From NCBI GenBank assembly GCA_000715605.1, contig KL568528.1:133073-140117 (forward strand): DNA of 7,045 nucleotides, written 5' to 3'. Made by a program: the position numbers and the translations under genes. The notes beneath the pieces are model-generated. The model was not told where the DNA came from. It was given only the letters and a program-made list of their open reading frames with translations, and did not search any database. Origin of the DNA: Streptomyces speibonae. GTDB taxonomy: Bacteria; Actinomycetota; Actinomycetes; Streptomycetales; Streptomycetaceae. Below are positions 1 through 6,257 of this stretch, piece after piece (position 1 is the stretch's first letter; each line of letters begins with the position of its first letter).

Positions 1-505
1 GGTAGCGCAGGACGATCAGGACGGAGAAGCCGGGACCGTGCACCTCGCGGCCGCCGAAGGTGAGCGACACCGCGAGCCCGGCGTCGTTCATCCCGTCCAG
101 CAGACCCCAGGCCGCGTCCTGCGTGCCGATGACCGGGCGGAGGAAGTGCGAGGAGACGATGGTGCCCTCGCAGTCGTCCGGGGCGAAGTCGTAGTTGCGC
201 AGCAGCGAGCCCGGGGCGCCGGTCTGGGTGCAGCCGGAGAAGAAGGGCCGCACGGCGGCCAGGGTGAGGAACGTTTCCCCGCCCGGCCGGTCGAGCCGGC
301 CGGCGAGCCGCTCGAGTACCGGCACCAGCTCCGGCATGTGCGTTTCGAACAGCTTCCGGGCGCGTTCCGCCCCCTGCGGGGTGCGCCCCTCCTTGGTCGT
401 CCATCGCTCCATCAGCGGCCACAGGGCCTGTGTGTGCGCGCCCCACCGCCCGTCACCGCCGTCCCCGACCTCGATCGCACGAAACGTCTTCCGCAACCGG
501 CCCAT
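1..505 (-). CDS. C45-family autoproteolytic acyltransferase/hydrolase (N-terminal part, runs off left edge)
   Basis: The first 168 residues of an Ntn-type hydrolase are present; the rest lies beyond position 1. The start is ATG at 505-503, preceded by GAGGGGG (minus strand of 520-514) with 8 nt spacing. About 90 residues of helical-looking leader precede a Gly91-Cys92-Thr93 motif (SGCTQTG), followed by LLRNYDF at 101-107 and later TFGGREVHGPGF. In the acyl-CoA:6-aminopenicillanate acyltransferase (C45) family the precursor is cut between Gly and Cys, and the freed Cys is the nucleophile. The leader length and the Cys/RNYDF spacing match that scheme. Members cleave or transfer acyl groups on amides; the substrate here cannot be told, and a penicillin-pathway role should not be assumed. 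There is no signal peptide, so it is probably cytoplasmic. It diverges from the sacsin-like gene across 182 bp. The related choloylglycine/linear-amide hydrolases also have an N-terminal Cys, but the long leader and GC-T motif favour C45. Confidence 0.82.
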   Translation of the reverse strand, partial: MGRLRKTFRAIEVGDGGDGRWGAHTQALWPLMERWTTKEGRTPQGAERARKLFETHMPELVPVLERLAGRLDRPGGETFLTLAAVRPFFSGCTQTGAPGSLLRNYDFAPDDCEGTIVSSHFLRPVIGTQDAAWGLLDGMNDAGLAVSLTFGGREVHGPGFSVLIVLRY

Positions 506-513
506 GACTGCCG

Positions 514-520
514 CCCCCTC
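514..520 (-). promoter_or_regulatory. Ribosome binding site of the C45-family gene
   Basis: GAGGGGG on the minus strand, 8 nt before the ATG at 505-503. It supports this ATG as the translation start. Confidence 0.6.
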
Positions 521-553
521 GTGAACGTCCGGTGACCCGACGGCAACTGAATC

Positions 554-569
554 AAAATTCGCGCGTTTT
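554..569. promoter_or_regulatory. AT-rich near-palindrome in the divergent promoter region
   Basis: AAAATTCGCGCGTTTT has AAAA and TTTT arms around a CGCGCG core, inside an otherwise extremely GC-rich stretch. It lies 49 nt upstream of the C45 gene start and 119 nt upstream of the sacsin-like gene start. A position of this kind suits a promoter AT-island or a regulator site for the minus-strand gene. No convincing -35/-10 pair could be assigned, so the role is inferred. Confidence 0.3.
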
Positions 570-585
570 CCACCACCCACTTCCG

Positions 586-629
586 GGTGCCGCGCGGGCC
601 CGGGCCGCCGACCGGCCGTGCGCGGCACC
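586..629. promoter_or_regulatory. Nested inverted repeat between divergent genes (possible operator or RNA stem-loop)
   Basis: GGTGCCGCGC (586-595) and GCGCGGCACC (620-629) are perfect 10-bp inverted arms. The 24-nt interior holds a second hairpin, GGCCG-CCGAC-CGGCC (603-617), which overlaps the palindrome GGCCCGGGCC (597-606). The element is 58 nt upstream of the GTG start of the sacsin-like gene. It could be a protein-binding operator, a stem-loop in a leader RNA, or a boundary between the divergent promoters. High GC makes chance inverted repeats common, but a perfect 10-bp arm with a nested hairpin is stronger than usual. Confidence 0.4.
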
Positions 630-675
630 GTGTCGTGGGGCGGTACCTTCTCCTCACGCCGATCAGGGGCCGATG

Positions 676-682
676 AGGAGAG
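676..682 (+). promoter_or_regulatory. Ribosome binding site that decides the start of the sacsin-like gene
   Basis: AGGAGAG sits just before GTG at 688; the AGGAG core ends 7 nt upstream of it. An in-frame ATG at 673 overlaps this site and has no comparable purine box of its own, so GTG 688 is preferred. Confidence 0.6.
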
Positions 683-687
683 TCAAC

Positions 688-3600
688 GTGAGCAAGTTCG
701 TGCGGCCCGCCGCCGAGGGTGCCGATCCGTTCGGCACGGCGCGTCTGCGGCGCGGGGTCCTGGACGCCTGGGCGACCAGCCCCGCCCGCTTCCGTGAGGA
801 CGCCAACGCCGAGGAGGACCTCGTCCTCGGCGGGTACCGGGACCGTCTCGTCGTCGAGCTCGCCCAGAACGCCGCCGACGCAGCCGCCCGGGCCGGCGTG
901 CCGGGACGGCTCCGGCTCACCCTGCGCGACGGCGTCCTGGTCGCCGCCAACACCGGTGCCCCGCTGGACGCGGCCGGCGTCGAGTCGCTGTCCACGCTGC
1001 GCGCCTCCGCCAAGCGGGACGAGTCCGAGCGGGCGGTGGGACGGTTCGGGGTCGGGTTCGCCGCCGTCCTCGCCGTCACCGACGAGCCCGCCGTCGTCGG
1101 CCTGCACGGCGGTGTGCGGTGGTCGCTGGCCGAGGCGCGGGAGCTCGCCGGGGAGACCGCGCGGCACAGCCCCGGCCTCGGGGACGAGATCCGCCGCCGG
1201 GACGGGCACGTACCGCTGCTCCGGCTGCCCTTCGCCGCCGAGGGCACCGCGCCCGCCCCGTACGACACGGCCGTCATCCTCCCGCTGCGCGACCCGGCCG
1301 CCGCCGACCTCGCCGAGCGGCTGCTCGAAGCGGTCGACGACGCCCTGCTGCTCGCCCTCCCCGGCCTTCAGGACGTCGTCGTCGAGATCGGCGACGCGGC
1401 GCCCCGCACCCTGGCCCGGCGCGAGGAGGACGGGCTCACCGTCGTCGAGGACTCCCGGGACGGCGTCACCCGGTGGCGTACCGCCGACGCGCACGGGCCG
1501 CTCACCCCCGACCTGCTCGCCGACCGGCCGGTCGAGGAGCGGCTGCGCCCGCACTGGTCGGTCACCTGGGCCGTCCCCGTGGACCCCGACGGCGCTCCCG
1601 CCCGGCCCCGGACCAGCCCCGTCGTGCACGCGCCGACCCCGAGCGACGAGCCCCTCGGCGTGCCCGCCCTGCTCATCGCCTCCCTCCCGCTGGACTCCAC
1701 CCGCCGGCACGCCGCCCCCGGCCCCCTCACCGACTTCCTCGTGCAGCGCGCCGCCGACGCCTACGCCGGGCTGCTCGCCGACTGGCGTCCGGTGACCCCC
1801 GGGATCATCGGCCTCGTGCCCGGCCCGCTCGGCAAGGGCGAACTGGACGGTGCGCTGCGCCGGGCGATCCTCGAACGGCTGCCGCGCACCTCCTTCCTGC
1901 CGCCGGCCGTCGCGCCGTCCGAGCAGGACGCCGACTCCGAACTGCCCGAGTCGCTGCGGCCCCGGGACGCCGAGGTCGTGGAGGGCGCGGGGGCCGACAC
2001 CGTGCGCGTGCTCGCCGAGGTCCTCCCCACGCTGCTGCCCGCCGGCCTGGAACGCCGGGCCGAGCTGCGCACGCTCGGTGTCGCCCGGGTGCCGCTCACC
2101 GAGGCGATCGACCGGCTGGCCGGACTGGAGAAGTCCCCCGAGTGGTGGCGGCGGCTGTACGACACCCTCGCCGGGGTCGACCCGGACCGGCTCTCCGGGC
2201 TGCCGGTGCCGCTGGCCGGGGAGAGCGCCGAGGGCTTCGGCTCCGGGGCAGGGCGCACGACCATCGGGCCCCGGCAGGTGCTGCTGCCCGGAGCGGAGGC
2301 CGCCCGGATCGACCCCGAGGTGCTCGCCCGGCTCGGCCTCAAGGTCGCCCACCCGGCCGCCGCGCACCCCCTGCTGGAGAAGCTCGGCGCCCTCCCCGCC
2401 ACCCCGCGCGCGGTCCTCACCACCCCGCAGGTGCGGGCCGCCGTCGCCGCGTCCCTGGACGACGGGGGCGGCGTGAACTGGGAGGAGGACACCCTCGACG
2501 CGGAGGAACTCGCCGACACCGTGCTCGGGCTGGTGCGCGACGCCGGACTCGAACCCGGGGACGAGCCGTGGCTCGGCGCGCTCGCCCTCCCCGACGAGGA
2601 CGGCGAACTCTCCCCGGCCTGCGAACTCGTCTTCCCCGGCGGTCCCTTCGCCCAGGTCATGCGGGAGGACGAGCTGGCCGCCGTGGACGGTGAACTCGCC
2701 GCCAAGTGGGGCGAGCAGCCGCTGGCCGCCTGCGGGGTGCTGGTGAACTTCGCGCTGATCCGCGCCACGGACGTGGTCCTCGACCCGGACGAACTCGAAC
2801 CCCGCGAGGGCGACTTCGCCGAGCCCGACGACGCGGGGCTGCTGGACGCCGTGGACGTGTGGAGCGAGGACATCCTCGACCGCTTCCCGGACAGCCCGGT
2901 CCCGCCGGTCGCCACCGAGATCGTCGCCGTGCGCGACCTGGACCTCGTGGACGACGAGCGGTGGCCGCAGGCCCTCGCGCTGCTGTCCCGGCCCCCGCTG
3001 CGCGACGCGCTCGTCCAGCCCGTCCGGGTCCTGCTGCACGACGGCACCCACGAGCTCGTACGGCCGTACACCGCGTGGTGGCTGCGCGGGCACCCCGTGC
3101 TCGGCGGGCGCCGCCCGGCCGGACTGCGGGCGGCCGGCAGCGACCCACTGCTGCGGGGCCTGTACGACGAGGCCGACGCGACCGGGTTCGAGGACGAGCA
3201 GGTGCTGCGGGCGCTGGGCGTCCGCACCTCCGTGGCCGCGCTCCTCGACGAGCCGGGCGGCGCGGCGGAACTGCTCGACCGCCTCGCCGATCCCGACCGC
3301 CCGGTCACGGCCGCCCAGCTGCACGGGCTGTACGGGGCGCTGGCGGAGCTGGACCCCGAGCAGGTGACCCTGCCGGACGACCTGCGGGCCGTGGTCGACG
3401 GGCGGGTCGAGGTGGTGGACGCGGCGGACGCGGTGGTCGTCGACTCGCCCGACCTGCTGCCGTTCACCTCCGGTGTGCCGCTGCTGCCGGTCCGGCCGGC
3501 GCGGGCCGCCGAGCTGGCGGAGCTGTTCCAGGTACGGCGGCTGAGCGAGTCCGTCACCGGGGAGGTGCACTCCGAGGGCACGGAGCACGAGGTGCCGGAG

Positions 3601-3849
3601 GCGGTGCGGGTGCTGCTGGGGGCGGGGACGCCGGGGTCGTACGTGGAGCACGAGGAGCTGGTCGTCGACGGAGTACCGATCGACTGGCGGCTGACGGACG
3701 ACGGTGTGCTGCACGCGGCGACGCTGGAGGGGGTGGCGGCGGGGCTGGCGTGGGCGGCGGGGCAGTGGCCGCGGCGGTTCGAGGTGGCGGCGCTGTTGGA
3801 GGATCCGTCGCGGACGGAGGAATTGGCGCGGGACCGGTGGTTCGACTGA
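688..3849 (+). CDS. Large GHKL ATP-binding protein with sacsin N-terminal (Hsp90-like) domain
   Basis: A 1053-residue soluble protein with no signal peptide or membrane segment. The N-terminal ~140 residues carry a Bergerat ATP fold. The N-box has Glu57, Asn61, Asp64 (ELAQNAADAA). The G1-like box is AANTGAPL at 86-93, followed by LSTLRASAKR (101-110), and the G2 box is GRFGVGF at 118-124. This order and spacing match the sNHR domain of human sacsin, where the Hsp90 DxGxG Asp is likewise replaced in an N(D/T)G motif. A second recognisable stretch is VHAPTPSDEPLG near residue 313, followed by LPLDSTRR near 333. The remaining ~700 residues are acidic, leucine-rich and not recognised. By family, ATP binding and a chaperone-like or conformational role are expected; no substrate is known. 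No nuclease, DUF3883 or helicase motif was seen. The frame is open upstream to 532, but GTG 688 has the ribosome site. Third codon positions drift from mixed C/G to nearly all G after about 3300. Confidence 0.85.
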   Translation: MSKFVRPAAEGADPFGTARLRRGVLDAWATSPARFREDANAEEDLVLGGYRDRLVVELAQNAADAAARAGVPGRLRLTLRDGVLVAANTGAPLDAAGVESLSTLRASAKRDESERAVGRFGVGFAAVLAVTDEPAVVGLHGGVRWSLAEARELAGETARHSPGLGDEIRRRDGHVPLLRLPFAAEGTAPAPYDTAVILPLRDPAAADLAERLLEAVDDALLLALPGLQDVVVEIGDAAPRTLARREEDGLTVVEDSRDGVTRWRTADAHGPLTPDLLADRPVEERLRPHWSVTWAVPVDPDGAPARPRTSPVVHAPTPSDEPLGVPALLIASLPLDSTRRHAAPGPLTDFLVQRAADAYAGLLADWRPVTPGIIGLVPGPLGKGELDGALRRAILERLPRTSFLPPAVAPSEQDADSELPESLRPRDAEVVEGAGADTVRVLAEVLPTLLPAGLERRAELRTLGVARVPLTEAIDRLAGLEKSPEWWRRLYDTLAGVDPDRLSGLPVPLAGESAEGFGSGAGRTTIGPRQVLLPGAEAARIDPEVLARLGLKVAHPAAAHPLLEKLGALPATPRAVLTTPQVRAAVAASLDDGGGVNWEEDTLDAEELADTVLGLVRDAGLEPGDEPWLGALALPDEDGELSPACELVFPGGPFAQVMREDELAAVDGELAAKWGEQPLAACGVLVNFALIRATDVVLDPDELEPREGDFAEPDDAGLLDAVDVWSEDILDRFPDSPVPPVATEIVAVRDLDLVDDERWPQALALLSRPPLRDALVQPVRVLLHDGTHELVRPYTAWWLRGHPVLGGRRPAGLRAAGSDPLLRGLYDEADATGFEDEQVLRALGVRTSVAALLDEPGGAAELLDRLADPDRPVTAAQLHGLYGALAELDPEQVTLPDDLRAVVDGRVEVVDAADAVVVDSPDLLPFTSGVPLLPVRPARAAELAELFQVRRLSESVTGEVHSEGTEHEVPEAVRVLLGAGTPGSYVEHEELVVDGVPIDWRLTDDGVLHAATLEGVAAGLAWAAGQWPRRFEVAALLEDPSRTEELARDRWFD

Positions 3850-3863
3850 CGTCGGCATCTGGG

Positions 3864-3878
3864 AGGGGCCTGCCCCCT
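3864..3878. terminator. Hairpin AGGGG-CCTGC-CCCCT, first after the sacsin-like gene
   Basis: A perfect 5-bp stem (3864-3868 with 3874-3878), 14 nt past the TGA of the sacsin-like gene. There is no T-run, which is common for GC-rich actinobacterial terminators. It is the first of five hairpins with the same arms. Confidence 0.4.
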
Positions 3879-3897
3879 GCCCCCCGGGTGTGGGAAT

Positions 3898-3911
3898 AGG
3901 GGCCGGCCCCT
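3898..3911. terminator. Perfect 14-bp palindrome AGGGGCCGGCCCCT
   Basis: The 14 bases are self-complementary, folding as a 5-bp AGGGG/CCCCT stem with a CCGG loop on either strand. It lies 48 nt after the stop codon of the plus-strand gene, with no T-run. The symmetry would serve transcripts from both directions. Confidence 0.42.
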
Positions 3912-3920
3912 CGGACCCCG

Positions 3921-4025
3921 GCATCCGGGAAGGGGCTGCCCCTTGGACCCCGGGTGCGGGCCGTGGGTGGCTTGTCGCGCAGTTCCCCGCGCCCCTGGGG
4001 GGTGGGGGTGGTTCTTCGTACGCCG
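3921..4025 (+). repeat. 105-bp tandem repeat, unit 1
   Basis: The unit begins GCATCCGGGAAGGGG, contains the GGCTTGTCGCGCAGTTCCCC core (3969-3988) and ends TTCGTACGCCG. The AGGGG-CTG-CCCCT hairpin is at 3931-3943. The core part (TCGCGCAGTTCCCCGCGCCCC) is, from memory, a motif scattered between genes in many Streptomyces genomes; this needs a search to confirm. Confidence 0.85.
3986..4008. terminator. GC-rich stem-loop in repeat unit 1
   Basis: CCCGCGCCCC (3986-3995) can pair with GGGGTGGGGG (3999-4008) across a 3-nt loop, with one G-U pair and one G-G mismatch. The equivalent stem is weaker in units 2 and 3 because of a GGGAGGGT variant. It may add to termination on either strand; this is a folding inference by eye. 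Confidence 0.3.
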
Positions 4026-4130
4026 GCATCCGGGAGGGGGTGCCCCTTGGACGCCGGGTGCGGGTGGGGTGTGGCTTGTCGCGCAGTTCCCTGCGCCCCT
4101 GGGAGGGTGGGGGCGGTTGTTCGTACGCCG
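4026..4130 (+). repeat. 105-bp tandem repeat, unit 2
   Basis: It directly abuts unit 1 with the same 105-bp period and about 90 percent identity by eye, with two compensating 1-nt indels. It keeps GCATCCGGGA, TTGTCGCGCAGTTCC and TTCGTACGCCG. Its hairpin is AGGGG-GTG-CCCCT at 4035-4047, so the stem is kept although the loop sequence changed. Confidence 0.85.
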
Positions 4131-4220
4131 GCGTCCGGGAAGGGGCTGCCCCTCGGACCCCGGGTGCGGGTCGTGGGTGGCTTGTCGCGCGGTTCCCCGC
4201 GCCCCTGGGAGGGTGGGGGC
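4131..4220 (+). repeat. 105-bp tandem repeat, unit 3 (truncated at about 90 bp)
   Basis: It starts GCGTCCGGGAAGGGG and matches the other units through GGGAGGGTGGGGGC, after which similarity stops. The hairpin AGGGG-CTG-CCCCT is at 4141-4153. Its 5' half is closer to unit 1 and its 3' half closer to unit 2, which suggests unequal exchange or gene conversion between units. Confidence 0.82.
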
Positions 4221-4270
4221 CGGCAGCTCGGTTCGGTTGCGGGTGGGGTGTGGCTGGGCGTGCCTGGTGG

Positions 4271-6172
4271 TTACTCCGTGGGGAGGCGGGTGGCTCCTGA
4301 CGGTTCTTCCGCGTACGCCTCCAGTTCGCGGGCCAGGGATTCCGCGTCGTAGGGGCCCGTGTGCCGGCGGTTGCCGATGAAGAAGGTGGGGGCGCCGCGG
4401 ACGCCGCTCGCTTCGGCGCTGGCCGCGTCCGCGCGGACCCGCTCGGCCGTCTCCTCGGTGTCGAGGTCGCGGAGGAACCTCTCGACGTCGAGGCCCAGCT
4501 CGGCGGCGTACCCCGCCGTGTCCTCGTACTCGAGTTCGTCCTGGTGGGCGTAGAGCAGGTCGTGCATCTCCCAGAAGCGTCCCTGGTTGTCCGCGGCGAC
4601 GGCCGCCCGCGCCGCGAGCTCGGAGTGCGGGTGCACATCGGGCAGCGGCAGGTGCCGGAACACGTAGCGGAAGCGGTCCCCGAAACGCTGCCGGAGTTCC
4701 TTGGTGACGCCGGTGGCGCGGGCGCAGAAGGGGCACTCGAAGTCGCCGTACTCGACCAGGGTCAGCGGCGCGTCCACGGGACCGAGGATGTGGTCCCGCT
4801 CCGGGTCGACGGGCCGGTCGAGGTAGCGGGGCAGATCCGCGTCCGTCTGGCCCTTGAGGACGGCGGCCAGGCGGAAGACCAGCCAGCCGACGAGGGTGGC
4901 GACGACGGCCGCGAGCAGCACACCGACCGTCGCCTGCGCGCGGGCGACCGGATCCTCGAAGGCGAGGCCGACGATCAGCAGGGAGACGGTGAACCCCAGT
5001 CCGGACAGCGCGCCGCCGCCCAGGACGTGGCCCGGTGCCACCCCGGTCGGGAGCCTGCCGAGGCCGAACCGGGTACCGAGGGCGGCGCCGCCCCAGATGC
5101 CGATGAGCTTTCCGGCGACGAGACCCACGACCACGGCCCAGGTGAGGGCGGAGCCCAGGGCGTTGGTCAGCACCCCGTCGCGCAGGTCGACACCGGCGTT
5201 GGCCAGCGCGAACACGGGCACGATCACATAGCTGGACCAGGGGTGCAGGATCGTCTGCAGCCGCTCGTTGACGGAGACGGCCCGCTGGAGTCCCTTGCGC
5301 GCGGTCTTGCCGACGTCCGCGCGGGGCGACTGGCGGAAGGCCCGGAAGAGCCGCGCCGCCTGCTCCACCCCCTCGCGGGAGGGCTTGCGGGCGGGGATGA
5401 GCAGACCGCCGAGCATGCCGGCGATGGAGGCGTGGAGGCCGGCGTTGAGAGTGGCGAGCCACATCACGAGCACGATCAGCACGTACGGCGCGGCCCGCCA
5501 GACCCCGAAGCGGGTCAGCGCGGACAGCACCACGCCGAGGAGAAGCGCGGCGATCAGTTCCGGCACGTTGATGTTGCCGGAGTAGACCACGCCGATCACG
5601 GTGACGGCCACGATGTCGTCGATGACGGTGATGGCGAGCAGGAAGACCCGCAGCTGTGTGACGAAGCGGGGACCCACCACGGCGAGGGCGCCCAGCATGA
5701 ACGCCGTGTCCGTGCCGATCACGACACCCCAGGCCTTGGCGGCCTCGCCCCCCGGCGCGATCGCCAGGTAGAGCACGATGGGCACGAGCATGCCGCCGAT
5801 CCCGGCGAGACCCGGGATCACCACCCGGCGGCGGTCCTCCAGCGAGCCCACGGAGAGCTCGTGGCGCACTTCGAGACCGATGACGAAGAAGAAGAGGGCC
5901 ATCAGGCCGTCGTTGACCCAGTGGCCCAGGTCCATCGCCAGCCGCGCGTCGCCGAGTGTGACGGACGCCTCAGTGTGCCAGAGGGAGGTGTACGCCTCCG
6001 ACCAGGGAGAATTCGCCCAGAACAGGGCGATTGCCACGGCGATCAGCAGGAGACCGGCGCTGCCCGCCTCGGTCGCCATGAAGGCCCGCACCGGCGCGGA
6101 CAATTGGGCCGCAAGTTCGCTTCTCCGTGACTGGGACTGCGAGTTGTCGGTCTTCTTTCCGCGCGGCTTCAT
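4271..6172 (-). CDS. nhaA: NhaA Na+/H+ antiporter fused to a C-terminal DsbA-like thioredoxin-fold domain
   Basis: A 633-residue membrane protein. Residues ~25-437 are a complete NhaA domain, which exchanges cytoplasmic Na+ for external H+ in pH and salt homeostasis. Hallmarks are [13 protein letters not shown] (94-106), GTDTAFMLG (153-161, Asp155 equivalent to E. coli Asp133), TVIDDIVAV (182-190, Asp185/Asp186 equivalent to Asp163/Asp164), FALANAGV (321-328), GKLIG with Lys355 equivalent to Lys300, and [10 protein letters not shown] (391-400). Residues ~455-625 are a DsbA/Thioredoxin_4-type domain with Cys480-Pro-Phe-Cys483 and a likely cis-Pro at 595 (GAPTFFIG). NhaA-thioredoxin fusions are known in actinobacteria. 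The start is ATG 6172; an in-frame TGA a few codons upstream excludes longer forms. A GGAG lies 12 nt upstream, a rather long spacing. It is 85 bp downstream of the P-type ATPase gene and converges with the sacsin-like gene. Confidence 0.95.
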   Translation of the reverse strand: MKPRGKKTDNSQSQSRRSELAAQLSAPVRAFMATEAGSAGLLLIAVAIALFWANSPWSEAYTSLWHTEASVTLGDARLAMDLGHWVNDGLMALFFFVIGLEVRHELSVGSLEDRRRVVIPGLAGIGGMLVPIVLYLAIAPGGEAAKAWGVVIGTDTAFMLGALAVVGPRFVTQLRVFLLAITVIDDIVAVTVIGVVYSGNINVPELIAALLLGVVLSALTRFGVWRAAPYVLIVLVMWLATLNAGLHASIAGMLGGLLIPARKPSREGVEQAARLFRAFRQSPRADVGKTARKGLQRAVSVNERLQTILHPWSSYVIVPVFALANAGVDLRDGVLTNALGSALTWAVVVGLVAGKLIGIWGGAALGTRFGLGRLPTGVAPGHVLGGGALSGLGFTVSLLIVGLAFEDPVARAQATVGVLLAAVVATLVGWLVFRLAAVLKGQTDADLPRYLDRPVDPERDHILGPVDAPLTLVEYGDFECPFCARATGVTKELRQRFGDRFRYVFRHLPLPDVHPHSELAARAAVAADNQGRFWEMHDLLYAHQDELEYEDTAGYAAELGLDVERFLRDLDTEETAERVRADAASAEASGVRGAPTFFIGNRRHTGPYDAESLARELEAYAEEPSGATRLPTE

Positions 6173-6224
6173 CAGCTTCGTCGTCTCCGATCACGGGGGT
6201 CGGGGACTCCATGGTCGCCGATGC

Positions 6225-6239
6225 CCCGGGAAAACCGGG
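6225..6239 (-). terminator. Small hairpin between the ATPase gene and nhaA (weak terminator or attenuator)
   Basis: On the minus strand CCCGG-TTTTC-CCGGG forms a 5-bp stem 18 nt after the TAG of the ATPase gene. No T-run follows. It could cause partial termination, or be chance in GC-rich DNA. No convincing promoter was seen in the 85-bp gap, so read-through into nhaA remains possible. Confidence 0.27.
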
Positions 6240-6257
6240 AGTCGCGCGGGGCGCCCG

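Larger units (their letters stand above)
3855..3920 (+). repeat. Degenerate left fragments of the 105-bp repeat
   Basis: GCATCTGGGAGGGGCCTGCC (3855-3874) matches the head of the 105-bp unit (GCATCCGGGAAGGGGCTGCC) with a few differences. The next stretch, 3898-3920, repeats the AGGGG...CCCCTCGGACCCC part again. The two look like truncated, diverged copies that lack the downstream GTCGCGCAGTTCCCC core. Confidence 0.5.
3850..4270. other. Gene-free intergenic repeat block between convergent genes
   Basis: These 421 bp separate the stop codon of the sacsin-like gene from the stop codon of nhaA. They hold three tandem 105-bp units and two degenerate fragments on the left, then about 50 bp (4221-4270) of G/T-rich sequence in which I see nothing definite. 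The + strand is strongly G-rich. Open frames across it are by-products of high GC and of a repeat period divisible by three. The position between two converging 3' ends suggests transcription termination rather than coding. Confidence 0.75.

Noticed and set aside
532..687. Longer N-terminus for the sacsin-like protein using upstream starts, including ATG at 673
   Set aside because: The added residues would be encoded by the inverted repeat and promoter region, and the only good ribosome site points to GTG 688. ATG 673 overlaps that site.
3921..4220. CRISPR-like array
   Set aside because: The units abut directly with no unique spacers, are 105 bp long and diverge along their length, and there are no cas genes.
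3951..4220. G-quadruplex candidates such as GGGTGCGGG...GGGTGG and GGGAGGGTGGGGG
   Set aside because: I could find only three runs of three or more G within allowed loop lengths in each unit, so a canonical four-run motif is not met.
3704..4352. Plus-strand frames with repeated peptide blocks across the intergenic repeats
   Set aside because: The repeat period of 105 is divisible by three, so any open frame repeats its translation. The frames start inside the sacsin-like gene or the repeats, have no ribosome site, and similar peptides arise in all three frames.
412..4638. 1408-residue open frame on the minus strand, opposite the sacsin-like gene and the repeat block
   Set aside because: It is antisense to a gene with clear ATP-binding motifs, its composition is dominated by Arg/Pro/Gly, and it has no recognisable domain. 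It is an artefact of few stop codons in very GC-rich DNA.
1761..5462. 1233-residue open frame on the minus strand spanning nhaA, the repeats and the sacsin-like gene
   Set aside because: It overlaps nhaA in another frame and reads as Arg/Ser/Pro-rich nonsense; NhaA motifs are only in the 4271-6172 frame.
4361..6130. 589-residue open frame on the plus strand opposite nhaA
   Set aside because: It is the mirror of nhaA, rich in Asp/Glu/Gly/His/Arg without any domain, and has no ribosome site.
5970..6212. 80-residue minus-strand frame starting in the ATPase-nhaA gap
   Set aside because: It overlaps the start of nhaA in a different frame, shows no domain, and is explained by nhaA coding sequence.
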